A DNA stretch of 64,000 nucleotides from Sanderia malayensis (taxonomy: Eukaryota; Cnidaria; Scyphozoa; Semaeostomeae; Pelagiidae). The stretch spans positions 434,001 through 498,000 of the forward strand of contig RQOL01000660.1 in the NCBI GenBank assembly GCA_013076295.1, given 5' to 3'. Shown here in pieces: positions 1-12,400 of this stretch. Position 1 is the stretch's first letter. Every line of letters begins with the position of its first letter. Under the pieces are notes generated by a model. That model was not told the origin of the DNA. It saw only the letters and a list, made by a program, of their open reading frames with translations, and did no database searches. Position numbers and translations under genes: made by a program.

Positions 1-709
1 TCTACTGGTGGGTGAAGTATTGATATGCAGACTTCACCAGACTGAAAATTAGAAAAATAAAGATTTGGGGAATATAAAGGAATTTGAAAATTAAAAATAA
101 TTAGACTTGCTAAAAAGTTCAACATTTATGTGGACAGTAAAACTCAACTCACCTCGTAAATATTTGGATGCCACATTTTCGTCAGGAAACGAAAATTTGG
201 AGGAGAATAGGGATAGTCTTGAGGAAACGACAAGTGTGACTAGAAAAACAAAGAAAGAAAGAAATATTTGAAGATGGATAATCATCATAGTTTACTTGAG
301 AGAAATAGAAAGACCAGAATCGCATTAACACTCTATTTTCTGAGGGCTTAAGTCTAATTGCCGAAAAAATAATGTTTTGTTGTTTCAGAAGTGGCAGGCA
401 GGCCATGCAATGCGACGGAATTGAGTAGATAAAAATTGGCCTAAACACTTGAAATAAAAGGAAGTCGGGGCATTCAATACAATTAAAACATTAATCATAA
501 CAACTTTGAATATCAAAATCACAAACTTTAAAATATCCTCCTTCATAGAGTGTGCCTGGTGCTCCAAAAACTCCAACATCCCATTCAAATAAATTACTTT
601 CATCGACCAAGTTTATTACGACACCTTCAATTGGGTCAGCTTGTATCTTTTTCATTTCCCCTTGAAGGGCTTTCACGGCCGCTGAAGGCCCAGAAGACAT
701 CTTGAACAA
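1..709 (-). CDS. UBE2R2-like: Ubiquitin-conjugating enzyme E2 R (CDC34/UBE2R type), N-terminal exons, partial
   Basis: E2 enzyme that accepts ubiquitin from E1 as a cysteine thioester and passes it on with SCF/cullin-RING ligases. Exons on the minus strand: 709-527 (61 codons), 239-153 (29 codons), 41-1 (continues off the edge); all junctions are phase 0 with GT-AG signals. The joined reading carries the E2 core: [16 protein letters not shown], then YEGGYFK, then [20 protein letters not shown], then the HPN box, and in exon 3 VCISILHPP, whose Cys is the catalytic residue. The cysteine followed by ISILHPPVD is characteristic of the CDC34/UBE2R branch; the acidic loop and acidic tail lie outside the window. 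The start is the first in-frame ATG (709); a second ATG three codons on (700) is an equally good choice. Family call is firm; R1 versus R2 is not resolved. Confidence 0.9.
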
Positions 710-2778
710 CTTAATATGTCAGCCAATTCCTTTACAGTATATCCATTTGTGGTTCTGAGTGTCTTTGATATGTATCGTTTTTGTTCGACAGAACTTTTCC
801 ACCAGACAACCAAATATTTCGCATCCGACCGTCGCGAAATAAATCGCCTTTTATCTGAAAGTGAATTTTTGTTTTATTTCTGGAACTAGTACCAGATCCC
901 TGTCAATTTCTCATCATGTTCCACTCTCTATCAAGGGGTGAACCCGGGGGTACCTGCTATTTCACCCTCCTTTCTCATGTCAAACTGACATGGTGACACG
1001 GGTGAGGAAGGAACAAGCAAAGCTTAATGTGGCGAAAAGACACATTATAGCAAAAATGTTATATCAATATAGCAATAAGATATGCCAGTCATAGCTACGC
1101 CTTTGTGGCATCCTACCACTTGAGTAAACTTCTGACTTCTTTTCTAAGGTGAATAGGGATAGTCTTGAGGAAACTCTCATGTCGCCTTTTCTAATTTTTT
1201 TCTAGTTTTTATCCTTTTGAAGACGCATGTGTACCCTTGCTACGGACTACCAAGCTAGCAACTTGCCAACAAAGTAAACCCACACATGTCACCACAATCT
1301 CATTCTACTGCAATATCGAAGAAGTTTAATTTGTTTTCAGTAAATAGTTCTCGTGTGTATGTATTAAAAACAAATACATTACAATGTGTAGCTGTGTATG
1401 TTTTTGTCTGATGGACAATTTTGCCATTTAGTCACATTTAGTCAGTGACTTGTAGCAATTTTCCAATACAGTAGCGTCGTGGCATGGGGCAGGGGGCCTT
1501 GACTCCCTTACCAAAGCCAAATCGTGGGATTCATCGGAAATTTTTTAGTTTTACTGACTCTTTCGGAAAATTTGTTGGAAGCTTTTTGCATCCCCCCTCT
1601 CTATAACTAAGGTCCCACGACACCCCTGTTCCAATCCCATCCTGCATAGCAAATTGGTAACCATGACAAGACAATAGCAAATACTGGTTGCACATCATTT
1701 GCATGCTTCATTGTTGTCATTAAAAGTCATTCTCTATTGACGAACAAATCTCTTAACCAGAGTAATCGTTTTCAGTTGTCGTGGCTCATTAAATATTTAA
1801 TTAAAAAACCACCAAGACAAAATTCAGCATGTGCTTTTGCCTTACGCGTTTTTCGGAGTGAAGACAACACAAGTTGTTACTATTTACGTGTCAGTAGAAG
1901 TTGATGGGTCAGAAATTAAATAATTTCCTTGCTGGAGGGACCTTTTATTCATATATTTACAACTTTTCTGTACGTTGTGACATCGTGGTAACACTTTTGT
2001 GCATTTATTGGAGGAAGTGTTCGACTCACAACGCATATCTCTTGCTTCCTTTGGCCACAACAACATCAACATCTGTAATAATTGTCAAGAGCACAAGGAT
2101 ACAACGTTAATAATCATAATTTGTGTTTGTTGCCATACAGTGAAACTATACGTCTATCATTTTAATATGACGTCACAATGAATTAATATTTTCATTTTAA
2201 ATCTATTGAAGTGCATAATTTAGCCGAATTAATTTTCAAATCGTTCGAGTAGATGTTCCTCGTTTTCTTATTAATTTTATTTTCATACAAGGAATTCTTT
2301 CAGAAGAAATAAAAACAAACGGTAATTACTTTTGAATGTTGAAAAGTGTCTTGCTTGACTCTTGTGTATAAAAGTCACAAGCAATCTCCCAAGGGACATT
2401 CACAGCTAACAAATTCAGATTGCTTCTGATTTGCATTTCAGTTACGAAAAAACTTTTGTTTAGAATTTTGCTCTTTGAATAGCTTGAACGTTGTTTGTGA
2501 TCCACACGCCTGTTTGGACAAATCTTGTGCATTCTCTTCAAAGGACAGACACACAGTGTAAGCATCTCATATTTTTTGCTGGAGTTTTAAAAATAAAATA
2601 TAGTAAATTTAATCTATAGATTTATGGGTTATGGTCAACATAATCGTTAAACAGGGTTGGAAAGCGTTTCAAATTGTGCAATCCACACATTTAGATTTAG
2701 GCCATTCGACTGATACTGGTGAAGTAAACAAAATAATTCTTTGACATTACTTAAAGGTGATGTTTTATCTTTTAGAAG
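710..2778. other. Intergenic spacer between UBE2R (-) and brambleberry (+), head to head
   Basis: Divergent 5' region of two genes. No coding region was recognised. It contains a 160-bp hAT-like MITE (1469-1628) and a 24-bp exact copy of part of UBE2R exon 2 (1151-1174). A pyrimidine tract plus AG just before 2776 suggests that the brambleberry start codon lies in an exon preceded by an untranslated exon somewhere in this spacer. Confidence 0.5.
1469..1628. mobile_element. hAT-like MITE, 160 bp
   Basis: Starts CAGTAGCGTCGTGG and ends CCACGACACCCCTG, imperfect terminal inverted repeats of ~15 bp of the hAT type (CAG...CTG). The flanking 8-mers TTCCAATA (1461-1468) and TTCCAATC (1629-1636) match at 7 of 8 positions, as expected for an aged 8-bp target-site duplication. 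No coding capacity. Confidence 0.65.
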
Positions 2779-5700
2779 ATGAGACTTCTTGCTACTGCTT
2801 TCATTATCACCGTGCAGTTGATATGTTTGAGCAAGGCGTTTTGGTGGCCGTTTTCATCTTCTTCCTCCGAAGGAGAGAAGAAGCCTGGAACCGATGCAGC
2901 AGTCACGTCATTGCAAAACGTTTTCGCGCCATTCGAGGTGACAGAAATTGAGACAAAATTTCTCGCAGAAGCAACACACTATCTCGGGAATTTGCCAAGA
3001 TTAGACCAATGCAATTTGTTGGTAAGTCCTTGGGGGAACTATATTTACTTCAAAAAGAACTTCAGTTATATTAACATGCTCCCTCTTTTATTTTCGCTTT
3101 GAGAAATTTTTAAAATGGTTATTATTCTTTGTTTTCGTTTTCTTTTATAGATAATAAACCGTTTGAAAAGGTCATGTAATAAAATGACAGAAGCTGATGT
3201 TTCAAAGTTGAGCGTCAATTTGTTGAATTGTCAAAGTGCTGTTGAGGGGAGAAAGGTCTTCAAGTGCACTGATGAAATGGTGGGTAAAATTTAGTTTATT
3301 TCTTTACATCTTCAAGTAATTTTGAATGATATTTTGCGGAATTTAAATTCAACAAACTTAGCTACACCGCATTGCAAGGATGGTGTGGAGGCAGTTGCCA
3401 TGCCATGTTGTATATTTACGTTGAAGAAATGTTGCAAGAACTAATGTTGTGAGAAAAATTTCCACAAATTTCGTAGATTTTTCTTTACCTTAAAAGTTTT
3501 AACTGGCCTAAACTTTTGCAGACTCTCAGCGAATGCACGAAAGAGATGGATCCAGATACGTGGAATGCTTATCACGTGGTCAGCAACAGAGCACGCGCTG
3601 TATGCTACAGTGTGCGCCAAACCGAGTTTAGGGTATCGACTGAGATCACCATCAACTCACTTGCTCATTCTGCGCGAGATAACCTTGCTTCGTTGAAACA
3701 ACTAATGGTAAGTCTTGCATTGCTGAATCGATGCGCTATGTCTCGTAAAAGCTCCCGGGATGGGCTTATTTAATTTTTGGGGCTCCAGAGGGTGGGCTTA
3801 ACAGAAATGGGGGGCTTAAGAGAGATTAACTTCAGAAAAGTGCTTGTGTAAGTTAACTGCAAGATAACCTTTATAGTCTTTTATTGTTTATCGGTCACAT
3901 TTTCATGATTGTTTACGATTTAAAAAACAAGAATTATTAGAGAGGGGAGCTTAATTCAAAATCGTATAGGAGAAAGTAGATCTTTACTAATGAATTAGTA
4001 AAGCTCTATTTACCTCTATTTACATCTATTTTATCTCTATTTAGCGAATCTGTTTTAATAATTCGTTAGTAAGGCTCTAACTTTAGTTTATTAGCAAAAT
4101 ATTGTCTGCCTTAATTAAATCCGATATAATGTTGATTAAATCCTTTTTTACATGAAACAGGAGGGACAAGATGACCTAACCAATAAAACGTCCGAAACTT
4201 TGAATCAAGTCATAGATGGAAATGAGAAATTCATGCAAGTGCAGAGCGAGTTAAATGCACAGCAGAAAACTTTAAAAGAAGCCATCTCTGATAACATACA
4301 CAGTCTTACACGTGAAAAGAAGATGATCTCATTACGACAAGAGGTGATGGCCAAGCATAGCAAAGATGTTCGAAGTGATCTTGGCAAGTTTCATTATCTT
4401 ATGCTGTATTTGCTTATAATTGCTGTTTTGAACGGTATTTAAAGGCCTTGTGATCTATAGCAGCAAGACAAAGTCCATGGGACACTTGCAAATATCAGAA
4501 ACCATCAGAAACAAAGCTGTCAACAGCGGGCTTTATCCAACGTCCTCAATGAGCTTTAAACGTTGTTGCTTTCTCACTCAGACCATTGTGGCCACCATTT
4601 ATACTACTAGAAGAGGGATAGATGAGATAAAAAGTTGCAAGCTTTGCAAAGTTCCCAAGTGGTCCAGGACTTTTGTCGCCTGTTGTACATTAAAAGATAT
4701 CAAACTTAATGCCTTGATATTTTGAATTGTCCAGTTCTTTTATGCTGATTGAACAATAGGCAATATGGGTTTGATGGTGCTACCTCAACAGAAGTGACAT
4801 ACAATTCGTGCATACATTTTAACATAGAAATTGCATCTGAAATTAACAAAATATTCAATATCCAATGACATTTTTTTATATTGATTATATTCTGATCATA
4901 GCTGTAGGAGAGGCACACCCCATGAGCAAACAATTCGCCAATAAGTTAACAAGCAACCAGCAGGAAAATCAGCCGACATTATGAACTCACTTCAACGGAG
5001 TCATTTGATCTTATTCTAAATCAACATCATAATTTCTGCATTTAACATTGCAGTGAGTCTTGCTGCTGAAATAAAGAAGCATCATTCAATGAGAAAGGAT
5101 CAAGATAAAGAATTACTGGGCCACGTTGAAGCAATCCAGCACAGAGCAAAAGATGTTCTCGAAAAGCTAGGTATGCATATGCCATTCTTACGTAGAAAGC
5201 AGATGTTGGAAATATTGATAAACGGAAATGATAAGCTGCAAAAACCAGATTAGCTAGGTTTAGAAGACACTACCGTGTTTCCTCAATTAAGCGCATGTTA
5301 TCGGGCACATATTAATTGCATGAAATTTTAGGGAGGGGCGCTTATTGGAGGGGAGGCCCTTATTGCAACTTTAAGAAATTGAAGAAGACACATTTTTAAA
5401 ATTAAGCATTTCTTATGATCTTTAACCAAACAATATCAAAAATTCTTTAAAGAAAGGGTCACTCAGTACTAGAGAGAATTATTCGAAGAAGGGCGCTTAT
5501 TTCAAAACATGGTCTTTTGAGGGGACTCTTATACAAATTGGTGCAGATTTCACAAATAGACTGGCTTGAGCTGATGACTAAGTCTAGAGTGCCACTCTTC
5601 CAAAAATATAAAGATCTTTGGTTTATCATTTGCTTTCTAGCTTCTTCATGCAAGGCTCATATAAAATGTCTCCGCCCCTCGCATCTCAAAATGGAAGATG

Positions 5701-7885
5701 TTACCTTTCTTTTGACTAAGCAATTGTCGCATCTATCATTTTAGATCTGGCTGTGAAAAACATGGATAGTCATTACGATCGCATAGAAAAGCGTCATGGA
5801 AAAATCATAGATAATGTTCAAGACATTCAAAAGGCAATCAATTTCATTAGCGAGGTAAGAAAGAAATACATATTGATGTTATCATCGCATTGTTATAGCT
5901 ACATATATTATTTTAATATATGCACACTAAAAGATACTACAAAATATGTTATGTTTGTATACTTGTTAGCTGCGTGTGGTTATGTTTGCATGCTGATAGT
6001 TGACATGTCGGATTGTACTTAAATAAAGAACAGGAAAATCCCGACAGCTCGAACCTTCAAGGGACTGATGAAAATGGTTCGAGTCAAGGAATGCTCGAGT
6101 TATCGAGTGTTAGAAAGTACTAGCAAAGCTTTCAAAGGGAATACACATTGGTTCGAGTTACCGGGGGTTCGAGTTATCGGGATTTTACTTTATAACAAAT
6201 TGCACAAGTGAAAGATGTTAAATTAAAATATTTCTCAAATTTAAGAAGAAGGTGACGACCAAGACAGACATGTTCAAAACAAAACAATTCCAGAAGACAA
6301 TTTCAAAGAGAAAACCTTGTTTTTCATTTTTATCTTAAATTTCATTTATAAAATCCGCTTCGCTCATCTTTTGCATATAATTTGCATCCTAGGTTATAGT
6401 GAATTTCGAAGAAACCTTCCAGAACCACATGAGATGGATCAATGATACGGTTGGAGGCACAAGAGACAAACTATCGGTTATTACTCTGCTACTCGGTCAC
6501 ATTGTGCACTTCTTCGTATTGCTGGTTACCGTGATATTCTTTGGGTCACCGGTCATCACACGAGCAACACTATTGCTGCTTATGCCATTAAACTGCATCA
6601 CAGCTCTTCAGAACAAAAAGCATTTTGCGCACAAGGAGTTGACCTTGATTATTGCATTAACATATCCAGGTGTTTAATAAAAGTCAGCTTGGCTTTCTTA
6701 CTCGTCACTCTACTCTCTACTATGGGGGAGGGGGGATACAAACGTTCAAGGGTGTATCAACTTTGATATACCCCTTGCTACTTACATTTTCGGAAACTCC
6801 CCCTAAACAATGGGACAGAGGCAGCGCAGAACCCAACATTCCTTTTGCTGTGTTCAAGTTTCTTGCACCTTAACGTTATGTTTAACACAATACAATGCAT
6901 GTAGCAGCAGTTATTTGCAAACGCAATCAAATGAATCATGTTCATTGAGTAGCTTCTACAAGTTTCTCACATCAATTTTCTTCTGATTTCTAGTGAATTG
7001 GCTCTGTTGCATTTTGATAAATGCTTACGTAAAACACGGCCAAAGCCTTTTCAGCTACAACCGAATTGTTACATTTGTAAAAGGTTTTTATGCAAAATTT
7101 TTCACGCAAAGACGTTCCCACAGAGAAGAAGAACACAGGAAATTTACTGAAGATGAAACAAATCAACATGAAGATGTCAACATAAGCCATGGTGAACTTT
7201 GAACATCTTACTTATCCCCTTTCTCTATTCTATGCGGTCCACATTTATTTTCCAGCCTGGCCTTTTTCACCTCTATCCGTAGACATTTTCTGTCCTTTTC
7301 CCATCTATCTTTTATTTCTCCAGTCTTTCAATGTCTTTATCTTTTTCATCAATGTCTTTATTTTTTATGTCTTTATTCGATTTAGATTAGTTTTTCTTTA
7401 AAGCTATTAGAGATATCGAATTAAAATAAGATGACAAACAAAACAATCCTTCCCAATACTTTTAATCCATTGACTTGTTATATTTTCTATTTTATTTTAT
7501 CTTCATTTTTTGTCAACTTAATCCAAATCCATTTTCCTTCAATCTTCTTACCTCCTTCTTTTTTCATTTAAATAGCTTTCATTAAACAGCTTCACATCAT
7601 TACCATTAAATATATGATATGAGACGCATTTTAATCTCAACAGACCATAGTCTCTTCACATCAACACCCGATAGAAGCCACGTGAGAAGACTTTATCGAA
7701 ATTCAGAGGAATCTTTCCTCGTCGAACCGCCCGGCGGCAACCACACCCCTAGAAGATGCGGCTCACTGACCAGAACGGGACAGCGGTGCAAGTTATTCTG
7801 CCGTCGCGGTAAAACTTCTTGCGCGCGGCATGAAAACTCTTACAACTCTTACTTCGAGCAATCACAGATTGACAACAATCATTAG
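2779..7885 (+). CDS. bmb-like: Brambleberry/KAR5/GEX1-family nuclear fusion protein (9 exons, 574 aa)
   Basis: KAR5-family proteins act in the nuclear envelope during fusion of pronuclei or nuclei. Coding exons: 2779-3021, 3151-3279, 3522-3707, 4161-4383, 5054-5170, 5745-5854, 6393-6669, 6994-7191, 7644-7885; phases all agree (1725 nt). Residues 1-20 are a signal peptide. A cysteine-rich block (about 77-155) includes the CNKMTEADV, LLNCQSAVEGRK, FKCTDEMT and SECTKEMD segments and then WNAYHVVSNRARAVCYSVRQ, the family hallmark. A long coiled coil follows (about 190-345), then two or three hydrophobic segments (about 365-386, 391-408, 418-440) and a basic tail with C533, C543, C547, C554 and H557. 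Intron 4 uses a GC donor. The last acceptor (7643) has a weak pyrimidine tract and was chosen because it is the only one that keeps frame. Membrane topology is inferred. Confidence 0.85.
5272..5545. repeat. MITE-derived repeat fragment in brambleberry intron 5
   Basis: Begins TACCGTGTTTCCTCAATTAA followed by GCGC- and 'GGGGCGCTTATT'-type subterminal motifs, related in design to the TACCGTAAATCCTCGAATAAG elements elsewhere in this window. The matching right-hand inverted terminus is not visible, so this looks like a truncated or eroded copy. A similar fragment (GGGCTTATT, GGGCTTAACAG) lies near 3762-3815 in intron 3. Confidence 0.4.
6032..6190. mobile_element. Short MITE in brambleberry intron 6
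   Basis: About 160 bp bounded by AAAATCCCGACAGCTCGAACC on the left and its imperfect complement GGTTCGAGTTATCGGGATTTT on the right. The interior is a run of further GGTTCGAGT/CTCGAGTTATCGAGT copies. No coding capacity; no clear target duplication was identified. Confidence 0.5.
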
Positions 7886-9491
7886 TTTGTTTCTCTTTTA
7901 TCGGTTTTACTGTAATTGCAGTATTAACCTGTTTTTCATTATTTGCTTTCTTCTTGCATAATTAGTTTGAAAAAAATTGCATTTTTTAATTCGTTGAAGT
8001 TGTATATAGCACATTGTGCATTTTATTAAGATTATATGCCTAATGTTAACAATGTTTAATATATCCATATAAAAATGTTTATCTTTAAAGAAATAAGGTA
8101 CTTTTTGTTCAAGCAACCAATTAAGAAACTTTTAGGGCTAAACGCGAAAAATTCCATGGCAAATTGAGAAACTTAAACCTTATAAGTTTCTTATAAACTA
8201 TCAAACGTATATAACAGCAGTGACCAGGTTGGGTTTTCTTAAATACCAAACATACACGAAAAGCTTCAAGAACTCTTAAAATATGTGAAGTTCATGAACG
8301 ACGTACTGAAATAACCAGTCAGAATTGAGAATAACAGGTTTGGGATTTACGTAAGTTGTGAAGGTTATTCATGACTAAATGCGAATAAAATGAATAACAA
8401 ATTGGAAAAACAACGTCACAAAAAGTATCTTTGCCACAGCTTGTCGTAGCAATGAAAGAATCGGAAGAAAATTGGATATTAAGTTATTGGAGTTTCTAAT
8501 ACGTCAGTACAATGGGTGGTTGATGGGATGAGCGTATGTTTAATATGACATTCTTGGGAAAACGCAATGTGACCACAGGATGATCTCAGCAACAGACTAT
8601 AAGGTCTTACAGCTGAATGACGCACTTACCTCCTGTGCTTGTGCGCATGCGCAAAAAGGGCTGGGATTTTCTTCGTCTGTGATTCATGTTCGTCGCATGT
8701 AACGTCACATGCTTTCATTTTCACATTCACATTCACATTCACATTCATTCAACAACACCACGTAAGTATGCAAGTAGTATAATCAATGCTGAAGTGCATA
8801 AAAATTGATGAATATATTTCATTGTTGTCAAGGACATTGAGATAAACCCAAATATTTTCGAGCGCAATGCCTTTCATCATTAAATAGTAATATTCAAATC
8901 TAAATTCATATAATTCAGGAACAAAGTATAGAATATTTACATATATTTGAAAATATAAAAGACTTCAGTTGATTTACAAAAGTTAAAGGGGATAAAAGAA
9001 TACGTTGCTGGAACAGAGCACTATATTTTGCGGAAAATATTTAGGAATTGGGTGGAAAGTTTTGAATCAACAATAGAAACTTTGTACTGGATAATTGTGG
9101 TGCACCAAATAATGCTGTACTAAATCAAAGCTTAACCAAGCCATTGGTCTTTAATCAAAACATTCAGATGTTGCAGTAGTTTTCCTTTGCTGTCAGTGTA
9201 GACAGGGCCGTAGGGACGGGAAGGTGGTTTTGCTGGTGGGTTGTCATTTCTTAAGTTTGCTGACAGAAGGACGTTGTAAATGGGTGTGGTCAGTAAAATT
9301 GATTATGTCAGAAAGTTGTGTTTGACAATATTGACTCGTTTTCTGTCTCAAGTAAATTTTGACGAGAACCTTCCTCGTTTAGTTATACTTTCATTTTACC
9401 AATCGGTTTATTGAGTGTTGCCGGAGGATAATTACGTCATCGATCGACGTTTGATGCATGTTACAAACAAATCAAATCAAAACTTCTTGCT
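7886..9491. other. Spacer between brambleberry and the PTPN9 homologue
   Basis: Tandem same-strand neighbours, so this holds the 3' end of the first and the promoter of the second. A possible poly(A) signal for brambleberry is the AATAAA near 8387. A (TTCACA)n microsatellite occupies about 8719-8750 and is followed by a plausible 5' splice donor (GTAAGT at 8762). No open reading frame of note. Confidence 0.5.
8642..8653. promoter_or_regulatory. NRF1-like palindrome upstream of the PTPN9 homologue
   Basis: Perfect 12-bp palindrome TGCGCATGCGCA, which matches the NRF1 core consensus (YGCGCAYGCGCR). It lies about 850 bp before the PTPN9 start codon and ~110 bp before a potential untranslated-exon donor at 8762, a plausible promoter position. 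Function is inferred from the motif only. Confidence 0.4.
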
Positions 9492-12400
9492 ATGTCATCA
9501 ATGGCGGGAGGAGAAGGATTAGTTCAATACGATGGAGTCGAAATAGATGACACTGTTGAACTCAGCGAAGAAGAGCAACAGGTAACATTTCTGATATCAT
9601 GATCATAGTAGCACTGTATTTTCTATATATTTGGTAGAGCATTGTAGCTGCTTTGGTAGTCTAGTTTTGCTATCCAGTTCATCCAGTCCTGCTCTGCTTG
9701 TTTTGATTTGATGACAGGGCAGGGCAGGCATGGTATGGTTCACGGACCGGAAGAAAAGAATGCATAGCCTTTTTCGACAATTTCTTGAATGTGCACAGAA
9801 TATTTGAAGTGTGCAAGTGTGCAGAAGAATTTTTCTAAATATGAAGTGTGCACGTAAAATTTTAGATAACTTTCATTTTCGAATTTTTGATGTTGTTAGG
9901 TGCTATGTGGGCCTGGTGGGGGGCCACGCCCCTTTTCAAATTGCGCTGTGTCACAAAAAGAAAAAGATTTCGAGCGTGCATTTGCCCAGCGTTCCAAGCT
10001 GTCCACCACAGGATGGGGAATCAACTTAATCTCTAAACAATGCTGCAATGAAGTGAAATGATCTTATTGCACACCAAACTCTGGGCCCCATATTTGTATT
10101 TTAAATTTTATCAAGTACTTTGGTCAACTTGATAAAATACATTAATAAATTGCATTTATAAATTATCAATGAATTATAAATGTCACCATTTCATAAATTT
10201 GATTGTTGGGAACCACCAGGTTTTTGTTCCTTCTTCAACTCATTTTTTAACTTTTTATCTTTTTTTAGGCAATCCAAGAGTTTATATTGGAAGTAAATAA
10301 AGAGAATGCACTTGGAGAGTTTCACGAAGTAGATGATCAAATTGCTCTGAGGTTTTTGAGAGCACGGAAGTTTGATGTTGATAGAGCTGTTGCATTATTC
10401 ATTGCACACAAGGTGATAACACACCACTGTTCACTTAGCAGTATTAGTAAGGCAAGGCATAGCACATAGGAAATTGGTATGCAAGAAATTTAGTTGCATT
10501 CTATGATGAGAACAATTGGTAAAGCAATACCCTATTGTTTGGGAAGCAATTCCTGGTTCTCGAGTATAGGGCTTCGATTTGTGATTTAATTTTTGTTTTA
10601 TTAATGTACTGAAATAGAATAAGTGTATATATTTTATGCAGATCGAAAATCTCAAAAAAGTCTTGTATGTGTAATGTACAAAATCAATAACAGAATTAGT
10701 AGCAAGTTATTTTGCTATTGATGCAAATTGTTTGATTTTATAGAATGTGCGAGTCAAGTTTGATCTCAAGCATGTAGATATTTCAAAAGATCCATTTCGA
10801 TCTGAACTTTTCTCTGGAAAGTTTACAGTCTTGGTAGGTACTCGTAACAACTTTTTATATCATTGCCAGCACTGTTTGGTGTGTTTTTAAATTCTGATTT
10901 CTTGTCAGTTAGTCTTGCCATATGACTAATGAATTTATCAATGACATTTTGTTAAATTTGTGGATTAATTTCTCACTTTGCTGCAGCCAGGGAAAGATTT
11001 AGCAGGAGCAACTGTTTGTCTGTTTACGGAGAGACTTCATTTTCCTGATAAGACCACACATCAAGCTGTTTTGAAGTCTGTAATTTTCCAGTTGGATGAA
11101 GTGACTAAACGGTATAATCTCTTTTTCTGCAAGCTCTTAAATCAACATTTTGCATTATCCTTTGGTCAAACAACAGGTACATACTGTAAATCCTCGAATA
11201 AGCCCCAGGGGGCTTATTTGCAAACATGAAATGTTAGCTAGATAATTGTTCAATATTAAGCAAAATAAAAGCTATATGATGCAGCCAATCAATAAAGTTT
11301 CTAAACTTTCTGTTATTTGCAATACATTCACTAAAAAACTTCAATGTGTGGAAACTTGGGCTCAATATCCTTGCAAATGATTATCAGGATGGGGGCTTAT
11401 TCGAGGAGGGGGCTTATTCGAAGGTGGGGGCTTATTTGAGGATTTACGGTATGCATATGTCTCCAGTTAAATTTTATTCCACAAAGAGGCAATTATATCT
11501 TTTGCATCAAAATCTCAATTTGTTGCTTTTCAGTGATGATGCCCAGATTAATGGGTTGGTGTTAATTTATGACATGAAGTGGGCCTCTTACAGGAATTTC
11601 GACTATGATTTATGCATGAAGACCTTATCATTACTCAAGGTAATTACTCAAAGGATCATTACTCAACTTCTAATTTCACCTTTTACCACAGCACAGAATG
11701 GATTACTTTGTGATCCATTCTTTTTAGTGAAAAATCAGCTTTGTGATGCTAGAATAGTTTCAATAGAAAATACTAAAATCTATTGTCAATACTACTTCAA
11801 TAGACAATGCTAAATGTATCATCTATTGAAACCTTGAGTTTCTAACCCAGTTGACCCTCTCAATAATGTGGTGGGAACATTTTGGATCTGGGTGTTCTGC
11901 CTGTTATAACAAGGGTTCTGCTTTATGTATTATTTCGCAAAGTAATCCATTTGGCAGGAGCTCAAAAACGCCATTTGCTTACAGCAACCTGTAGTTAGCC
12001 TTGAAATGAGTGAATGTGACCGTCAGACAGAGAGAGCTGATTTTTGACTATCAATTAAGTTGAATATAATTACCATCATTTTCTTTGATGTATTAAGCTA
12101 CAATAGGGGACAAAAGTCCTGGGACAACTAGGATTTTTCCAAGTTTTGCACGCATACTTCATTCCCCCCCCCAAAAAAAAGCAATGTTAGAAGCGGTTAT
12201 ATTCAATATCGCTGAAATTCTTTTGGCATAGCGATGAGAAAAGACTGGTGCGCAAGACAGCATTGTTTGGGGGAATGGGGGTCGCATTCTGCTCACAGGG
12301 AACAAAATGTGCAGAAACATAGCATTATCAACTGACATTTTCAGGTGCCCCAGGGGCTTTTTTCCCCTATTGTAGTTTGTTGTGATTTCAACTTGCTTTG

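Noticed and set aside
6060..6190. tRNA-like GGTTCGAGT motifs
   Set aside because: The T-loop-like motif is repeated because the region is a MITE; no acceptor stem or anticodon arm can be formed. No tRNA gene was recognised in the window.
11346..11813. 155-codon open frame on the plus strand
   Set aside because: It runs through a MITE end, an intron and PTPN9 exon 5; only 11534-11639 is coding, in the frame set by the neighbouring exons.
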